Assembly: GCF_014635325.1 (NCBI RefSeq)
Contig: NZ_BMCT01000002.1
Coordinates: 248,001 to 312,000, forward strand
Direction: 5' to 3'
DNA length: 64,000 nt
DNA from: Azorhizobium oxalatiphilum
Lineage (GTDB): Bacteria; Pseudomonadota; Alphaproteobacteria; Rhizobiales; Xanthobacteraceae
Position numbers and translations under genes: made by a program. The stretch's first letter is position 1. Every line of letters starts with the position of its first letter. Positions 1-7,116 of the stretch are shown here, in pieces. Below the pieces are notes generated by a model. It ran no database searches. It had not been told where the DNA came from and was given only the letters and a program-made list of their open reading frames with translations.

Positions 1-648
1 CTTCCCGTTATTGCCGGGGAGGGCGTCTATCTGCGCGTTCCTCAGTCCAGCGACTTCCAGGCCTGGAGGGATCTGCGCGCCGAGAGCCGGACCTTCCTCA
101 CGCCCTGGGAGCCGGTGTGGCCGTCGGATGACCTCACCCGTGGCGCCTATCGCCGCCGCATGCGCCGCTACGCCCGCGACATGATGGCCGACGAGGCCTA
201 TCCGCTGTTCCTGTTCCGCAGTCACGACCATGCGCTGGTGGGCGGGCTCACGCTGTCCAACATCCGGCGCGGGGTCTGTCAGGCGGCGAGCCTAGGCTAC
301 TGGATGGGCGAGCGTTATGCAGGGCAGGGCTATATGAGCGCGGGCGTCGCCGCCATGCTGCCGCTGGCCTATGACGTGCTGCATCTGCGCCGCATCGAGG
401 CGGCCTGCATGACCCACAACACGCCCTCGATCCGTCTGCTGGAGCGGCTGGGATTCGTGCGCGAGGGCTATGCCCGCCAGTATCTCTGCATCAACGGTAT
501 CTGGGAGGACCATCTGCTGTTCGCCCGGCTGAAGGGCGATTGCCCCAAGCCCCACACCGCACGCGGAAGCATCGACGGGTTTCAGGACGATCTGGAAGAC
601 GGGCTGGGCTTGCAGCGCCGCAGCGGCACGGAACGCGTGCGCCCTTAA
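1..648 (+). CDS. rimJ: GNAT ribosomal-protein alanine N-acetyltransferase, RimJ-like (5' end outside window)
   Basis: The reading frame is open from the first base, so the N-terminus lies outside the window; 215 residues are visible. The start of the visible part reads GEGVYLRVPQSSDF and then TFLTPWEP, typical of the RimJ/RimL branch of GNAT acetyltransferases. The acetyl-CoA loop region follows (GYWMGERYAGQGYMSAGVAA), with the C-terminal NTPSIRLLERLGFVREG segment that closes the GNAT fold. Family members acetylate the N-terminal alanine of ribosomal proteins, using acetyl-CoA in the cytoplasm. The exact substrate is inferred. The gene is convergent with the AsmA-like gene, 42 bp away. Confidence 0.8.
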   Translation, partial: LPVIAGEGVYLRVPQSSDFQAWRDLRAESRTFLTPWEPVWPSDDLTRGAYRRRMRRYARDMMADEAYPLFLFRSHDHALVGGLTLSNIRRGVCQAASLGYWMGERYAGQGYMSAGVAAMLPLAYDVLHLRRIEAACMTHNTPSIRLLERLGFVREGYARQYLCINGIWEDHLLFARLKGDCPKPHTARGSIDGFQDDLEDGLGLQRRSGTERVRP

Positions 649-690
649 GAAGCCCTCTCGTGAGAGGCCGCTGACCGCCCCGTGTGGTGC

Positions 691-2589
691 TCAGTTCGCC
701 GTCTTGCCGGCGGTCGGCAGGAGGGGGCTCGGCTTGGCGATTTGCTCGATCATGGTGCGCACGGCCGCATCGCCACCGCGACTGCGGACGGCTTCCAGCA
801 GCGGCGCCGCCGCACCGGAGCGGCGGATCAGGCTCTGCGCATCCGGCATCACATAGGCATTGTCCCACGGCCCCTGCACGATGAAGGGCAGGTCGAAGGC
901 CGTCGCGGCGGCACTGCTCAACAGGCTCGCTTCGCCTTTCAGGTCGAGATCCCGATGCACCACGGAGACCGCGCCGTTGAGGGTCAGCTTCACCAGCTTG
1001 CCCTCGATGCGGGCGCCCTCGATGGTGGCCTGTCCATTCTCGATATGGGCCTTGGCCTCCAGCGTGTTGAATGCCGTGCGCCCGCCACGCAGGTCGCCGC
1101 CCCCGGACAGTGGACGCTGTTCGATGTGGCGTAGCGCCTGCGCCACATCGAGGCCGACGATGGCCCCGGCCTTGCCGGAAAGGGAGATGTCGCCGCTCAG
1201 GGAGTGGGCAAGGCCGTAGATGCTGCTGCCATGTCCGGTGAGGCTGGCCTGGATGGAGCCGGTGCCTTCCAGCCGACGCACGTCGGCCATATCGCCGAGC
1301 GCACGATCCAGCGCCACGTTCGACGCCTCCATATCCAGTCGCAAAGCGAGGGAGCCGCGGGCGGTTTCGGATGGCGCGAGCATCATGGTGGCGCGCAGCA
1401 GGCCACCCCAGGCGCGGGCCTCGCCGATGGACATGTCGAGCCGGCCACCGCGCAGCACGGCTGTTCCGGCCACCCGCTCGAACAGGCTTTCGTCGGCGCG
1501 GATGCTGTTGGCGGACAGGCGCAGGTCAAGATCCACCTTGCGCAGCGGCGAGACATCAAGGCGGGAATGATCCCACTCATGGCCGCCGCCTGCGGTCAGG
1601 GACACGCGGCCATAGGGCGTGATGTTGAGGGCATCGGCGGCAAAGGTGCCTTCCACGAGGGGGCGCTCGCCGTCGAGCTTCATGGTCAGCCCGCCCTCGC
1701 TGCGGTTGCCGTCCATCTCGATATAGGCAGGGGTCAGGGCGATCTGGCGGGCATGGGCCGACAGATGCGCCCCGAAGGCGAAGCGGCCGAAACCGCCCGA
1801 GGTCGCCACCGGCTGGCCGACCCAGCCCAGCAGGTCGCGAAGGTCCGGCGAATCGAGCGTGATCTCGCCCTCGGCCACCGGATTCGGGCCGGCGGCGCTG
1901 GTGCCGCGGAACTTCAGCCAGGAGCCCGCCACCGAAACGTCGAGCTTGGTGTCGCTGTCTACGCCGTCCAGAAAATGGCGGGCATTGCCCACGATCATCC
2001 GGCCACTCACCACATGATCCCGCCACGAGAAGTCGGCGGAGGCGCTGATGCCCCGTCCGCCGCCGGAACGCTCCAACCGGGCGTCGATGGCGCTCACCAG
2101 TTCCTGGGTCAGTCCGTTCTGGTCGCGCCAGGCAATGGTGCCGTTCTCGACCTTCAGCGTGGCATTGGACGTGCCGCTGACGAAGGGGGCGAGGGACAGG
2201 TGAGGTACGGTCACGGGCCCCGACATGGTGAGGATGGGGCGCTCCAGCGTCACGCTGGCCACCTCCGCCCGCCCCATCAGCAAGGGCAGCAGGCTGAGCC
2301 GGGCGGTCAGGCGCTCGGATTCCAGCGCTGCGGTGCCCGGCATGGAAAGCTGGATTCGGTCGAGAACGATGCGTGGTGCCGGCAGCAGGGAGAAGCGGCT
2401 TTCGCCCAGCACGGTCACGTCCCGTCCCGAACTGGCGGCCAATGCATCGGACGCCGCGCGACGCACCTCGGCCTGCGGCACGAGCGCAGGCGCAACCGCC
2501 AGCGCCAGCAGGAGCAACCCCGCTATCGCGCCCGCCGAGGCGGCCGTCACCAGCGCGAGGCGCCGGGCAGATGGACCGAGAGTGACCAC
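691..2589 (-). CDS. AsmA family protein
   Basis: A 632-residue protein begins with a short cytoplasmic stretch and one strong membrane helix at about residues 10-32 (AGAIAGLLLLALAVAPALVP). A large periplasmic region of beta-rich AsmA/TamB-type sequence follows. Family members are inner-membrane-anchored bridge-like proteins implicated in outer-membrane lipid and protein homeostasis. The C-terminal part holds the AsmA_2-like block (LDVAQALRHIEQRPLSGGGDLRGG split over the conserved region). The frame stays open upstream to an ATG at 2859, but that extension is Arg/Cys-rich and unlike a protein. A GTG at 2589, just before the membrane helix, is therefore chosen; it lacks a strong ribosome site, so the start is uncertain. 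Confidence 0.75.
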   Translation of the reverse strand: MVTLGPSARRLALVTAASAGAIAGLLLLALAVAPALVPQAEVRRAASDALAASSGRDVTVLGESRFSLLPAPRIVLDRIQLSMPGTAALESERLTARLSLLPLLMGRAEVASVTLERPILTMSGPVTVPHLSLAPFVSGTSNATLKVENGTIAWRDQNGLTQELVSAIDARLERSGGGRGISASADFSWRDHVVSGRMIVGNARHFLDGVDSDTKLDVSVAGSWLKFRGTSAAGPNPVAEGEITLDSPDLRDLLGWVGQPVATSGGFGRFAFGAHLSAHARQIALTPAYIEMDGNRSEGGLTMKLDGERPLVEGTFAADALNITPYGRVSLTAGGGHEWDHSRLDVSPLRKVDLDLRLSANSIRADESLFERVAGTAVLRGGRLDMSIGEARAWGGLLRATMMLAPSETARGSLALRLDMEASNVALDRALGDMADVRRLEGTGSIQASLTGHGSSIYGLAHSLSGDISLSGKAGAIVGLDVAQALRHIEQRPLSGGGDLRGGRTAFNTLEAKAHIENGQATIEGARIEGKLVKLTLNGAVSVVHRDLDLKGEASLLSSAAATAFDLPFIVQGPWDNAYVMPDAQSLIRRSGAAAPLLEAVRSRGGDAAVRTMIEQIAKPSPLLPTAGKTAN

Positions 2590-2961
2590 GTTTCTTCGAA
2601 CAATCCTGTTGTTGGAAAAGGCTCGAACACTACGCCCGCACCGCGATTCGAACGCCAGCCCGGCTTGAAGCCGGCGCGACAATCGTTGCGGTCTGTGTTT
2701 CTTTGATGGCTGGCTAGGGCCCGGCGACTGTCTGGATAGGACCTGAAGGAGGGTTCCACAAGGGAGGCCCCGTTGCGCCTCCATGACGGGACATCCTGCC
2801 TCTTCTTCAGCGAGGCCGGAAACGCCGAGGGGGCAAGTCTTTCCAGCCGTTTGATGCACAGGATGCCGGAAAGGCGCGGAGGTATTTTACTGCGCGCAGC
2901 ATCCCGCTGCGGCAGACGAACCCTCAGAGGTCGATTCGCGCTGGTGGCGTGCGTTCCGCGC
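2590..2961. other. 372-bp gap between AsmA-like gene and iron permease gene
   Basis: Both flanking genes are on the minus strand. The stretch probably holds the promoter of the AsmA-like gene. I see a small hairpin (CCGGCT at 2660-2665 pairing with AGCCGG at 2669-2674) and no convincing gene. The open frames in it have Arg/Cys-rich, non-protein-like composition. Confidence 0.4.
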
Positions 2962-4641
2962 TCAGCGCGCGGAGGCTCGTGAAATGCGGGCCAGCAGAAT
3001 GACCGGCAGCAGGCCGACAATCACGATGAGCAGCGCGGCGAGCGCGCCATCCTCATAGGTGCTGCGCGCGGCTTCCGCATAGATGTGGGTCGCCAGTGTC
3101 TCGACGCCGAGTGGACGAAGCAGCAGTGTGGCCGGCAGTTCCTTCATGCCATCCACGAACACGATCAGCGCCGCCGTAGCGAGCGCCGGGCGTAGGAGCG
3201 GCAGATGAACCGTGCGCACGACGCCCGTCCGGGTACTGCCGAGGCTGCGCGCGGCCATGTCGAGGTGCGGCGAGAGCTTGGCATAGCCTGCCTCCACGCC
3301 GCCCACCGGAATGGTGAGAAAGCGGATGGCATAAGCGATCACCAGCGCGCCTCCCGAGCCGGAGATGAGAAGGCCGGTGGAGACGCCCGCGAACTGACGG
3401 GCAAGGCTGTCCAGAAAATTGTCGAAGGCCGCGAAGGGCGTCAGAAGCCCGATGGCCAGAACCGTGCCGGGCACCGCATAGCCGAGACTGGCGATGCGGG
3501 CGAAGGCGGTGCCGAGACGGCTGCGGTCCAGCCGCTGGGCGACGGACACGATGAGGCCGAGCAGGAGCGCGAGGGCGGTACCGGCCAGCGCCAGCACGGC
3601 ACTGTTGCGGGCCTCGCGCAGCACATCCATGGAAAAGCCCGAAAATTCAACGCGCTGTATGGTGGCGTTCAGAAGATGGGCGAGGGGAACGCCGAAGCCG
3701 AGAAGCACGGGCAGGGTGCACAGGAGCACGGCCCCCATGGCTGCGAGGCCATTGAGACGGGTTGGGGCTTGCGGCTTCGCGGAGCCCGTCGCCACGAACC
3801 GCCGGCTGCGCCGCGCCGAGCGCTCGGCGACGATCAGCAGCAGCACCAGCGCCAGCATGACAAGGGCGATCTGTGCGGCTCCCGGCAGGTTCGAGCGGTT
3901 CACCCACGTCGTGTAGATGGATACCGTGAGGGTGCGCATGCCCAGGAATTCCGACGCGCCGATGTCGCCGAGGGTTTCCAGCAGCGCCAGCGTCACCCCG
4001 GCGACGATGGCCGGCCGGGCGAGCGGCATGGCGATGCGCACGAAGGTGCGCAGCGGGCCTGCCCCAAGCGTGCGCGCCACATCCAGCGCCGCCGCCGATT
4101 GCACGAGGAAACTCGCTCGCGCCGACAGATAGACATAGGGGTAGAGCACCACGCTGAGCACGAAGATGCAGCCGCCAGTGGAGCGCAGGTCGGGAAGCCG
4201 CAGGCCGCGCGGGCTGGAAATGCCGAGCATGAAGCGGATGGCGCTCTGGACCGGGCCGAGCGGGTGCAGCACATCCAGATAGGAATACGCGACGATATAG
4301 CTGGGCACCGCCAGCGGCAGCAGCAGGGCCCAATCCAGCATGCGGCGGCCGGGAAAGTCGCAGGTCGAGACCAGCCACGCACAGGGCACGGCAATCAGAA
4401 CCGTGGCCATGCCCACGCCAACCAGCAGCATCAAGGTCTGGCGTACGGCCTCCGGCAGCACGTTCTCGATCAGGTGCGGCCACAGGTCGCCGGATCCCTG
4501 CGCGGCGATTTCGACCAGCGCCAGAACCGGCAGCAACGCCAGAAGGGCAACGCCGCCGGACACCAGCAGGATGGCGCTGCCCCGGCGGGGCAGGAAATGC
4601 GCGCGGCGTCTTGAGCTCCGCCGCAAGGCAAGGTCGGTCAC
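2962..4641 (-). CDS. Iron(III) ABC transporter permease (FbpB/AfuB type)
   Basis: This 559-residue inner-membrane protein contains two fused copies of the binding-protein-dependent permease domain, about 12 predicted helices in all. The halves are separated around residue 280-300. The EAA-type loop of the first half is visible as AALDVARTLGAGPLRTFVRIAMP, and that of the second half as PHLDMAARSLGSTRTGVVRTVHLP. Fused double permeases of this size are typical of ferric iron (FbpB, SfuB, AfuB) and thiamine importers. The binding protein directly upstream on the same strand favours iron. The start is GTG at 4641, with AGGATC about 9 bases upstream. No ATPase gene lies next to it. Confidence 0.85.
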   Translation of the reverse strand: MTDLALRRSSRRRAHFLPRRGSAILLVSGGVALLALLPVLALVEIAAQGSGDLWPHLIENVLPEAVRQTLMLLVGVGMATVLIAVPCAWLVSTCDFPGRRMLDWALLLPLAVPSYIVAYSYLDVLHPLGPVQSAIRFMLGISSPRGLRLPDLRSTGGCIFVLSVVLYPYVYLSARASFLVQSAAALDVARTLGAGPLRTFVRIAMPLARPAIVAGVTLALLETLGDIGASEFLGMRTLTVSIYTTWVNRSNLPGAAQIALVMLALVLLLIVAERSARRSRRFVATGSAKPQAPTRLNGLAAMGAVLLCTLPVLLGFGVPLAHLLNATIQRVEFSGFSMDVLREARNSAVLALAGTALALLLGLIVSVAQRLDRSRLGTAFARIASLGYAVPGTVLAIGLLTPFAAFDNFLDSLARQFAGVSTGLLISGSGGALVIAYAIRFLTIPVGGVEAGYAKLSPHLDMAARSLGSTRTGVVRTVHLPLLRPALATAALIVFVDGMKELPATLLLRPLGVETLATHIYAEAARSTYEDGALAALLIVIVGLLPVILLARISRASAR

Positions 4642-4761
4642 GCGCTTTGAGATCCTGTTTGAGGATCAGGGACTTGAAGCCGGATCCGATGAGCCTGATT
4701 CAACGGCTTAATGTGCCGGCTCGGGGCGAATCCCGCCTCTGTAAGCGGTCAGAAGAGTTCA

Positions 4762-4791
4762 GCGCCGGCCGACTGTAAAGCCGGCCGGCGC
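4762..4791 (-). terminator. Hairpin between iron-binding-protein gene and permease gene
   Basis: GCGCCGGCC (4762-4770) pairs with GGCCGGCGC (4783-4791) across a 12-base loop, just after the stop codon of the binding-protein gene. There is no clear T tract in the leftward direction. It may therefore attenuate the permease relative to the binding protein, or stabilise the upstream mRNA, rather than end transcription fully. Confidence 0.45.
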
Positions 4792-4799
4792 GTAACTGC

Positions 4800-5828
4800 T
4801 CAGTTGTCGAAGCCGACCTTGTCCACCAGCTCGCTCGCCTTCTTGCGCGCCTTGGCGACATCCACCAGCGAGACGGTGTCGATCTTCAGCGGGCCAAGCT
4901 CGGCGATGACCGGGGCCACCTTGGCGCCGGCGAGAACCGGATATTCCATGTTCTGCTCGGCATAGACCGCCTGCATCTCCGGCGAGACGGCAAATTCCAG
5001 CAGCTTGATGGCATTGGCCTTGTTGGGCGCGTTCTTCGCCACCGCGGCGCCGGACACGTTCACATGCGTGCCGCCGCCCTCGAAGACGGGCAGGACCACC
5101 TGCACGCCGTCGCCCCACTTCTGCTGCTCGGGGCCGCCCTTGCCGGTGCGCATCAGGCCCACATAGTAGGAATTGCTCACCGCCACGTCGCAGATCCCGC
5201 CGAGCACGTCGCGCGCGCCCTCGCGGTCGCCGCCGGTGGCCTTGCGGGCGAGGTTGGCCTTCAGGCCGCGCAGCCAGGCTTCGGTCTTTTCCTCGCCGTG
5301 ATGGACGATGTAGGCGGCGGTCAGGCCGATATTGTAGGGGTGCTGGCCCGAGCGGATGCAGACCTTGCCCTTCCACTTGGGGTCGGCCAGTTCCTCATAG
5401 GTGAAGCTGGCCGGCTTGGGCAGGTCCTTCGCCTCGAAGATCAGGCGGGCGCGCATGGAGAGCGCGAACCAGTTCCCGGCGGGATCGCGCAGGTTGGCGG
5501 GAATCGCCTTGGAGAGCACGGCGCTGTCCACGGGCTGGGTCACGCCGGAATCGACCACGTCGAGCAGATTGCCCACGTCCACGGTCATCAGAAGGTCGGC
5601 CGGAGAGGCGGCGCCTTCCGCCTTCACGCGCTCGGGCAGGCCGTCCTTCACGAACACGCTGTTCACGGTGATGCCCGTGGCCTTGGTGAAGGCCTCGAAG
5701 AGCGGCGCGGCGAGCGCCGGCTCGCGGGTGGTGTAGACATTGACCACCTGCTGCGCGGATGCGCTTGCTCCCAGCAGCGTCATGGCACCAGCAGCCAGAA
5801 GCAGTGTCTTGGCCATCGAGCGCGCCAT
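4800..5828 (-). CDS. Iron(III) ABC transporter periplasmic binding protein
   Basis: A 342-residue protein with an N-terminal signal peptide (charged start, then a hydrophobic core LLLAAGAMTLLGASASA, cleavage near ASA-QQ). It continues VVNVYTTREPALAAPLFEAF, the canonical opening of FbpA/AfuA/IdiA-type ferric-binding proteins. A tyrosine-rich segment of the family is visible (AVSNSYYVGLMRTG), where paired Tyr residues usually coordinate iron. The ATG at 5828 is preferred because GGGAGG sits five bases upstream; an overlapping ATG at 5831 is too close to it. The gene is followed by the permease on the same strand, so the two form an import unit lacking a local ATPase gene. Confidence 0.85.
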   Translation of the reverse strand: MARSMAKTLLLAAGAMTLLGASASAQQVVNVYTTREPALAAPLFEAFTKATGITVNSVFVKDGLPERVKAEGAASPADLLMTVDVGNLLDVVDSGVTQPVDSAVLSKAIPANLRDPAGNWFALSMRARLIFEAKDLPKPASFTYEELADPKWKGKVCIRSGQHPYNIGLTAAYIVHHGEEKTEAWLRGLKANLARKATGGDREGARDVLGGICDVAVSNSYYVGLMRTGKGGPEQQKWGDGVQVVLPVFEGGGTHVNVSGAAVAKNAPNKANAIKLLEFAVSPEMQAVYAEQNMEYPVLAGAKVAPVIAELGPLKIDTVSLVDVAKARKKASELVDKVGFDN

Positions 5829-5970
5829 CATATCCTCCCGATCTCGTTTCCCCACCTGCCGGATCTCGGCAAAGCGTGCCGTAGCGGGAGCGTCAAAGGT
5901 CGTCAATAAAAGACGCAGTGACGTCAATAGGTTGGAGAAGCTAAAAAGAGGGGCGAATTGCGCACAAAGA

Positions 5971-5996
5971 AAAGGCCCGGCAGATGCCGGGCCTTT
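5971..5996 (-). terminator. Rho-independent terminator downstream of bfr
   Basis: A perfect 12-bp inverted repeat, AAAGGCCCGGCA (5971-5982) and TGCCGGGCCTTT (5985-5996), has a two-base spacer. Read leftward it is followed by TTCTTTG-type sequence. It lies 23 bp after the bacterioferritin stop codon and separates bfr from the iron-transport genes. Confidence 0.85.
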
Positions 5997-6019
5997 CACT
6001 GTCTGGCAGGCGCCTGAGA

Positions 6020-6499
6020 TCAGTCGCCGAGGCCGCCGATGTGGTGCTGGGCGTAGAGCTGCACGCCGAGCTTCTCCACCAGATCGAGCTGGGTCTCGAG
6101 GAAATCGATGTGGCCTTCCTCATCCGCCATCAGTTCCTCGAACAGGTTCTTGCTCGGGAAGTCCTTCACCGACTGGCAGTAGGCCGCAGCTTCCTGATAC
6201 AGGGCGCGGGCCTCCTTCTCGGCGGCGAGGTCGGACTCGAGGATTTCCTTCACGTCCTGGCCGATGCGCAGCGGGTCGAGCACCTGCAGGTTCGGGAAGC
6301 CGTCGAGGAAGAGGATGCGGTCCACGAACTTGTCCGCATGCACCATCTCCTCGATGGCCTCGGTGCGCCACTTCTTGGCGAGATCGCGATAACCCCAGTT
6401 CTCAAGCATGCGGTAGTGCAGCCAGTACTGGTTGATCGCCGTGAGCTCCGAACGCAGGCCGCGGTTCAGATACTCGATGACTTTCTGATCGCCCTTCAT
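6020..6499 (-). CDS. bfr: Bacterioferritin
   Basis: A 159-residue protein of standard bacterioferritin length. All six ferroxidase-centre residues are at canonical positions: Glu18, Glu51, His54, Glu94, Glu127 and His130. The haem-ligand Met52 is also present. Family members form 24-subunit shells that oxidise ferrous iron and store it as a mineral core in the cytoplasm. The gene lies beside the bacterioferritin-associated ferredoxin gene that mobilises the stored iron, and next to iron import genes. A dyad resembling an iron-responsive operator lies 55-71 bp upstream of the start. Confidence 0.97.
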   Translation of the reverse strand: MKGDQKVIEYLNRGLRSELTAINQYWLHYRMLENWGYRDLAKKWRTEAIEEMVHADKFVDRILFLDGFPNLQVLDPLRIGQDVKEILESDLAAEKEARALYQEAAAYCQSVKDFPSKNLFEELMADEEGHIDFLETQLDLVEKLGVQLYAQHHIGGLGD

Positions 6500-6553
6500 C
6501 TGGGTCTTCTCCTAAGGGGGCAGCGCCGCGCCGCCATCTCGAAACCTGAAAAC

Positions 6554-6570
6554 AGAATTAGACCAATTCT
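6554..6570. promoter_or_regulatory. Iron-operator-like dyad upstream of bfr
   Basis: AGAATT (6554-6559) and AATTCT (6565-6570) form a perfect 6-bp inverted repeat with a five-base spacer, flanked by AAA on one side. The TTAGAA/TTCTAA character resembles the iron control element (ICE) bound by Irr in Rhizobiales. The dyad lies in the bfr promoter region. Assignment to Irr is inference. Confidence 0.5.
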
Positions 6571-6635
6571 AAAGTGAGCGCAACAAGGATGGCGCACACC
6601 ATCCAGTCCCGTTGGGGAAAAGGTTGGGCGGAGAC

Positions 6636-6875
6636 CTATTCGGCAGCGAGGATGCGAGTGGAGAGATTGGCGGCAGGGCAGGCGGTCGGACATTCCGCGC
6701 AGGAGTGAGCCTGCACTTCGTCCAGAATAGCACGAATGGTCCGGGCGCAGCGGCCGCACTGGGGCGAACAGCCGAGGCAGCGATAGACCTGACCGGGCGA
6801 CGTCACGCTCCCCGACGATGCGAGGGCATCTCGGACTTGCGTATCAGAAAAGACGTTGCACGAGCAGACGATCAT
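6636..6875 (-). CDS. bfd: Bacterioferritin-associated ferredoxin
   Basis: A 79-residue protein opening with MIVCSCN (Cys4, Cys6), with QCGRC at Cys40 and Cys43. These are the four ligands of the [2Fe-2S] cluster of Bfd. Extra cysteines (33, 36 and a C-terminal CAECPTAC stretch) are also present. Bfd binds bacterioferritin and donates electrons to reduce and release stored iron. The protein is somewhat longer than the roughly 64-residue E. coli form because of its Cys-containing tail. It is encoded 136 bp upstream of bfr on the same strand, with an operator-like dyad of its own just upstream. Confidence 0.93.
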   Translation of the reverse strand: MIVCSCNVFSDTQVRDALASSGSVTSPGQVYRCLGCSPQCGRCARTIRAILDEVQAHSCAECPTACPAANLSTRILAAE

Positions 6876-6902
6876 CTAGAGGCCCGGTACATCATAGATT
6901 AG

Positions 6903-6922
6903 ATCGCTTCTAAACAAGCGAT
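6903..6922. promoter_or_regulatory. Operator-like dyad upstream of bfd
   Basis: ATCGCTT (6903-6909) and AAGCGAT (6916-6922) form a perfect 7-bp inverted repeat around CTAAAC, 28-47 bp upstream of the bfd start. The TTCTAAA at 6908-6914 resembles one half of an ICE motif and also occurs in the dyad upstream of bfr. It probably overlaps the bfd promoter. The identity of the regulator (Irr, Fur or RirA) is not settled by sequence alone. Confidence 0.45.
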
Positions 6923-7116
6923 TTACTAATCAGTTCTCGCAGAGGCGAGCCATCGTCGTCAATGGCACCCGAAATGGCATGTAGGACCGGAAATGGCGAT
7001 TTCAAAAGGAAAGGGGGTTCTTTTTATCTTTTCTATTGTGAGTGCGCGCAGTGCCGCAGGCAGTACACGGGCAAGCTTCGCCCCTCCCGCGTGCATGCTC
7101 TCAGGGGTGGGAAGCG

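Noticed and set aside
1204-2706. A 500-codon plus-strand frame opposite the AsmA-like gene
   Set aside because: It is a shadow of the AsmA-like coding sequence, with no family motif and biased Gly/His/Gln composition.
2590-2859. Upstream extension of the AsmA-like gene to an ATG at 2859
   Set aside because: The added 90 residues are Arg/Cys/Pro-rich with no resemblance to AsmA proteins, and the membrane anchor follows directly after the GTG at 2589.
4715-4760. T-arm-like sequence suggesting a tRNA remnant between the iron transport genes
   Set aside because: Only a short GC-rich stem with a GAATCCC-like loop is present; no acceptor, D or anticodon arms could be drawn.
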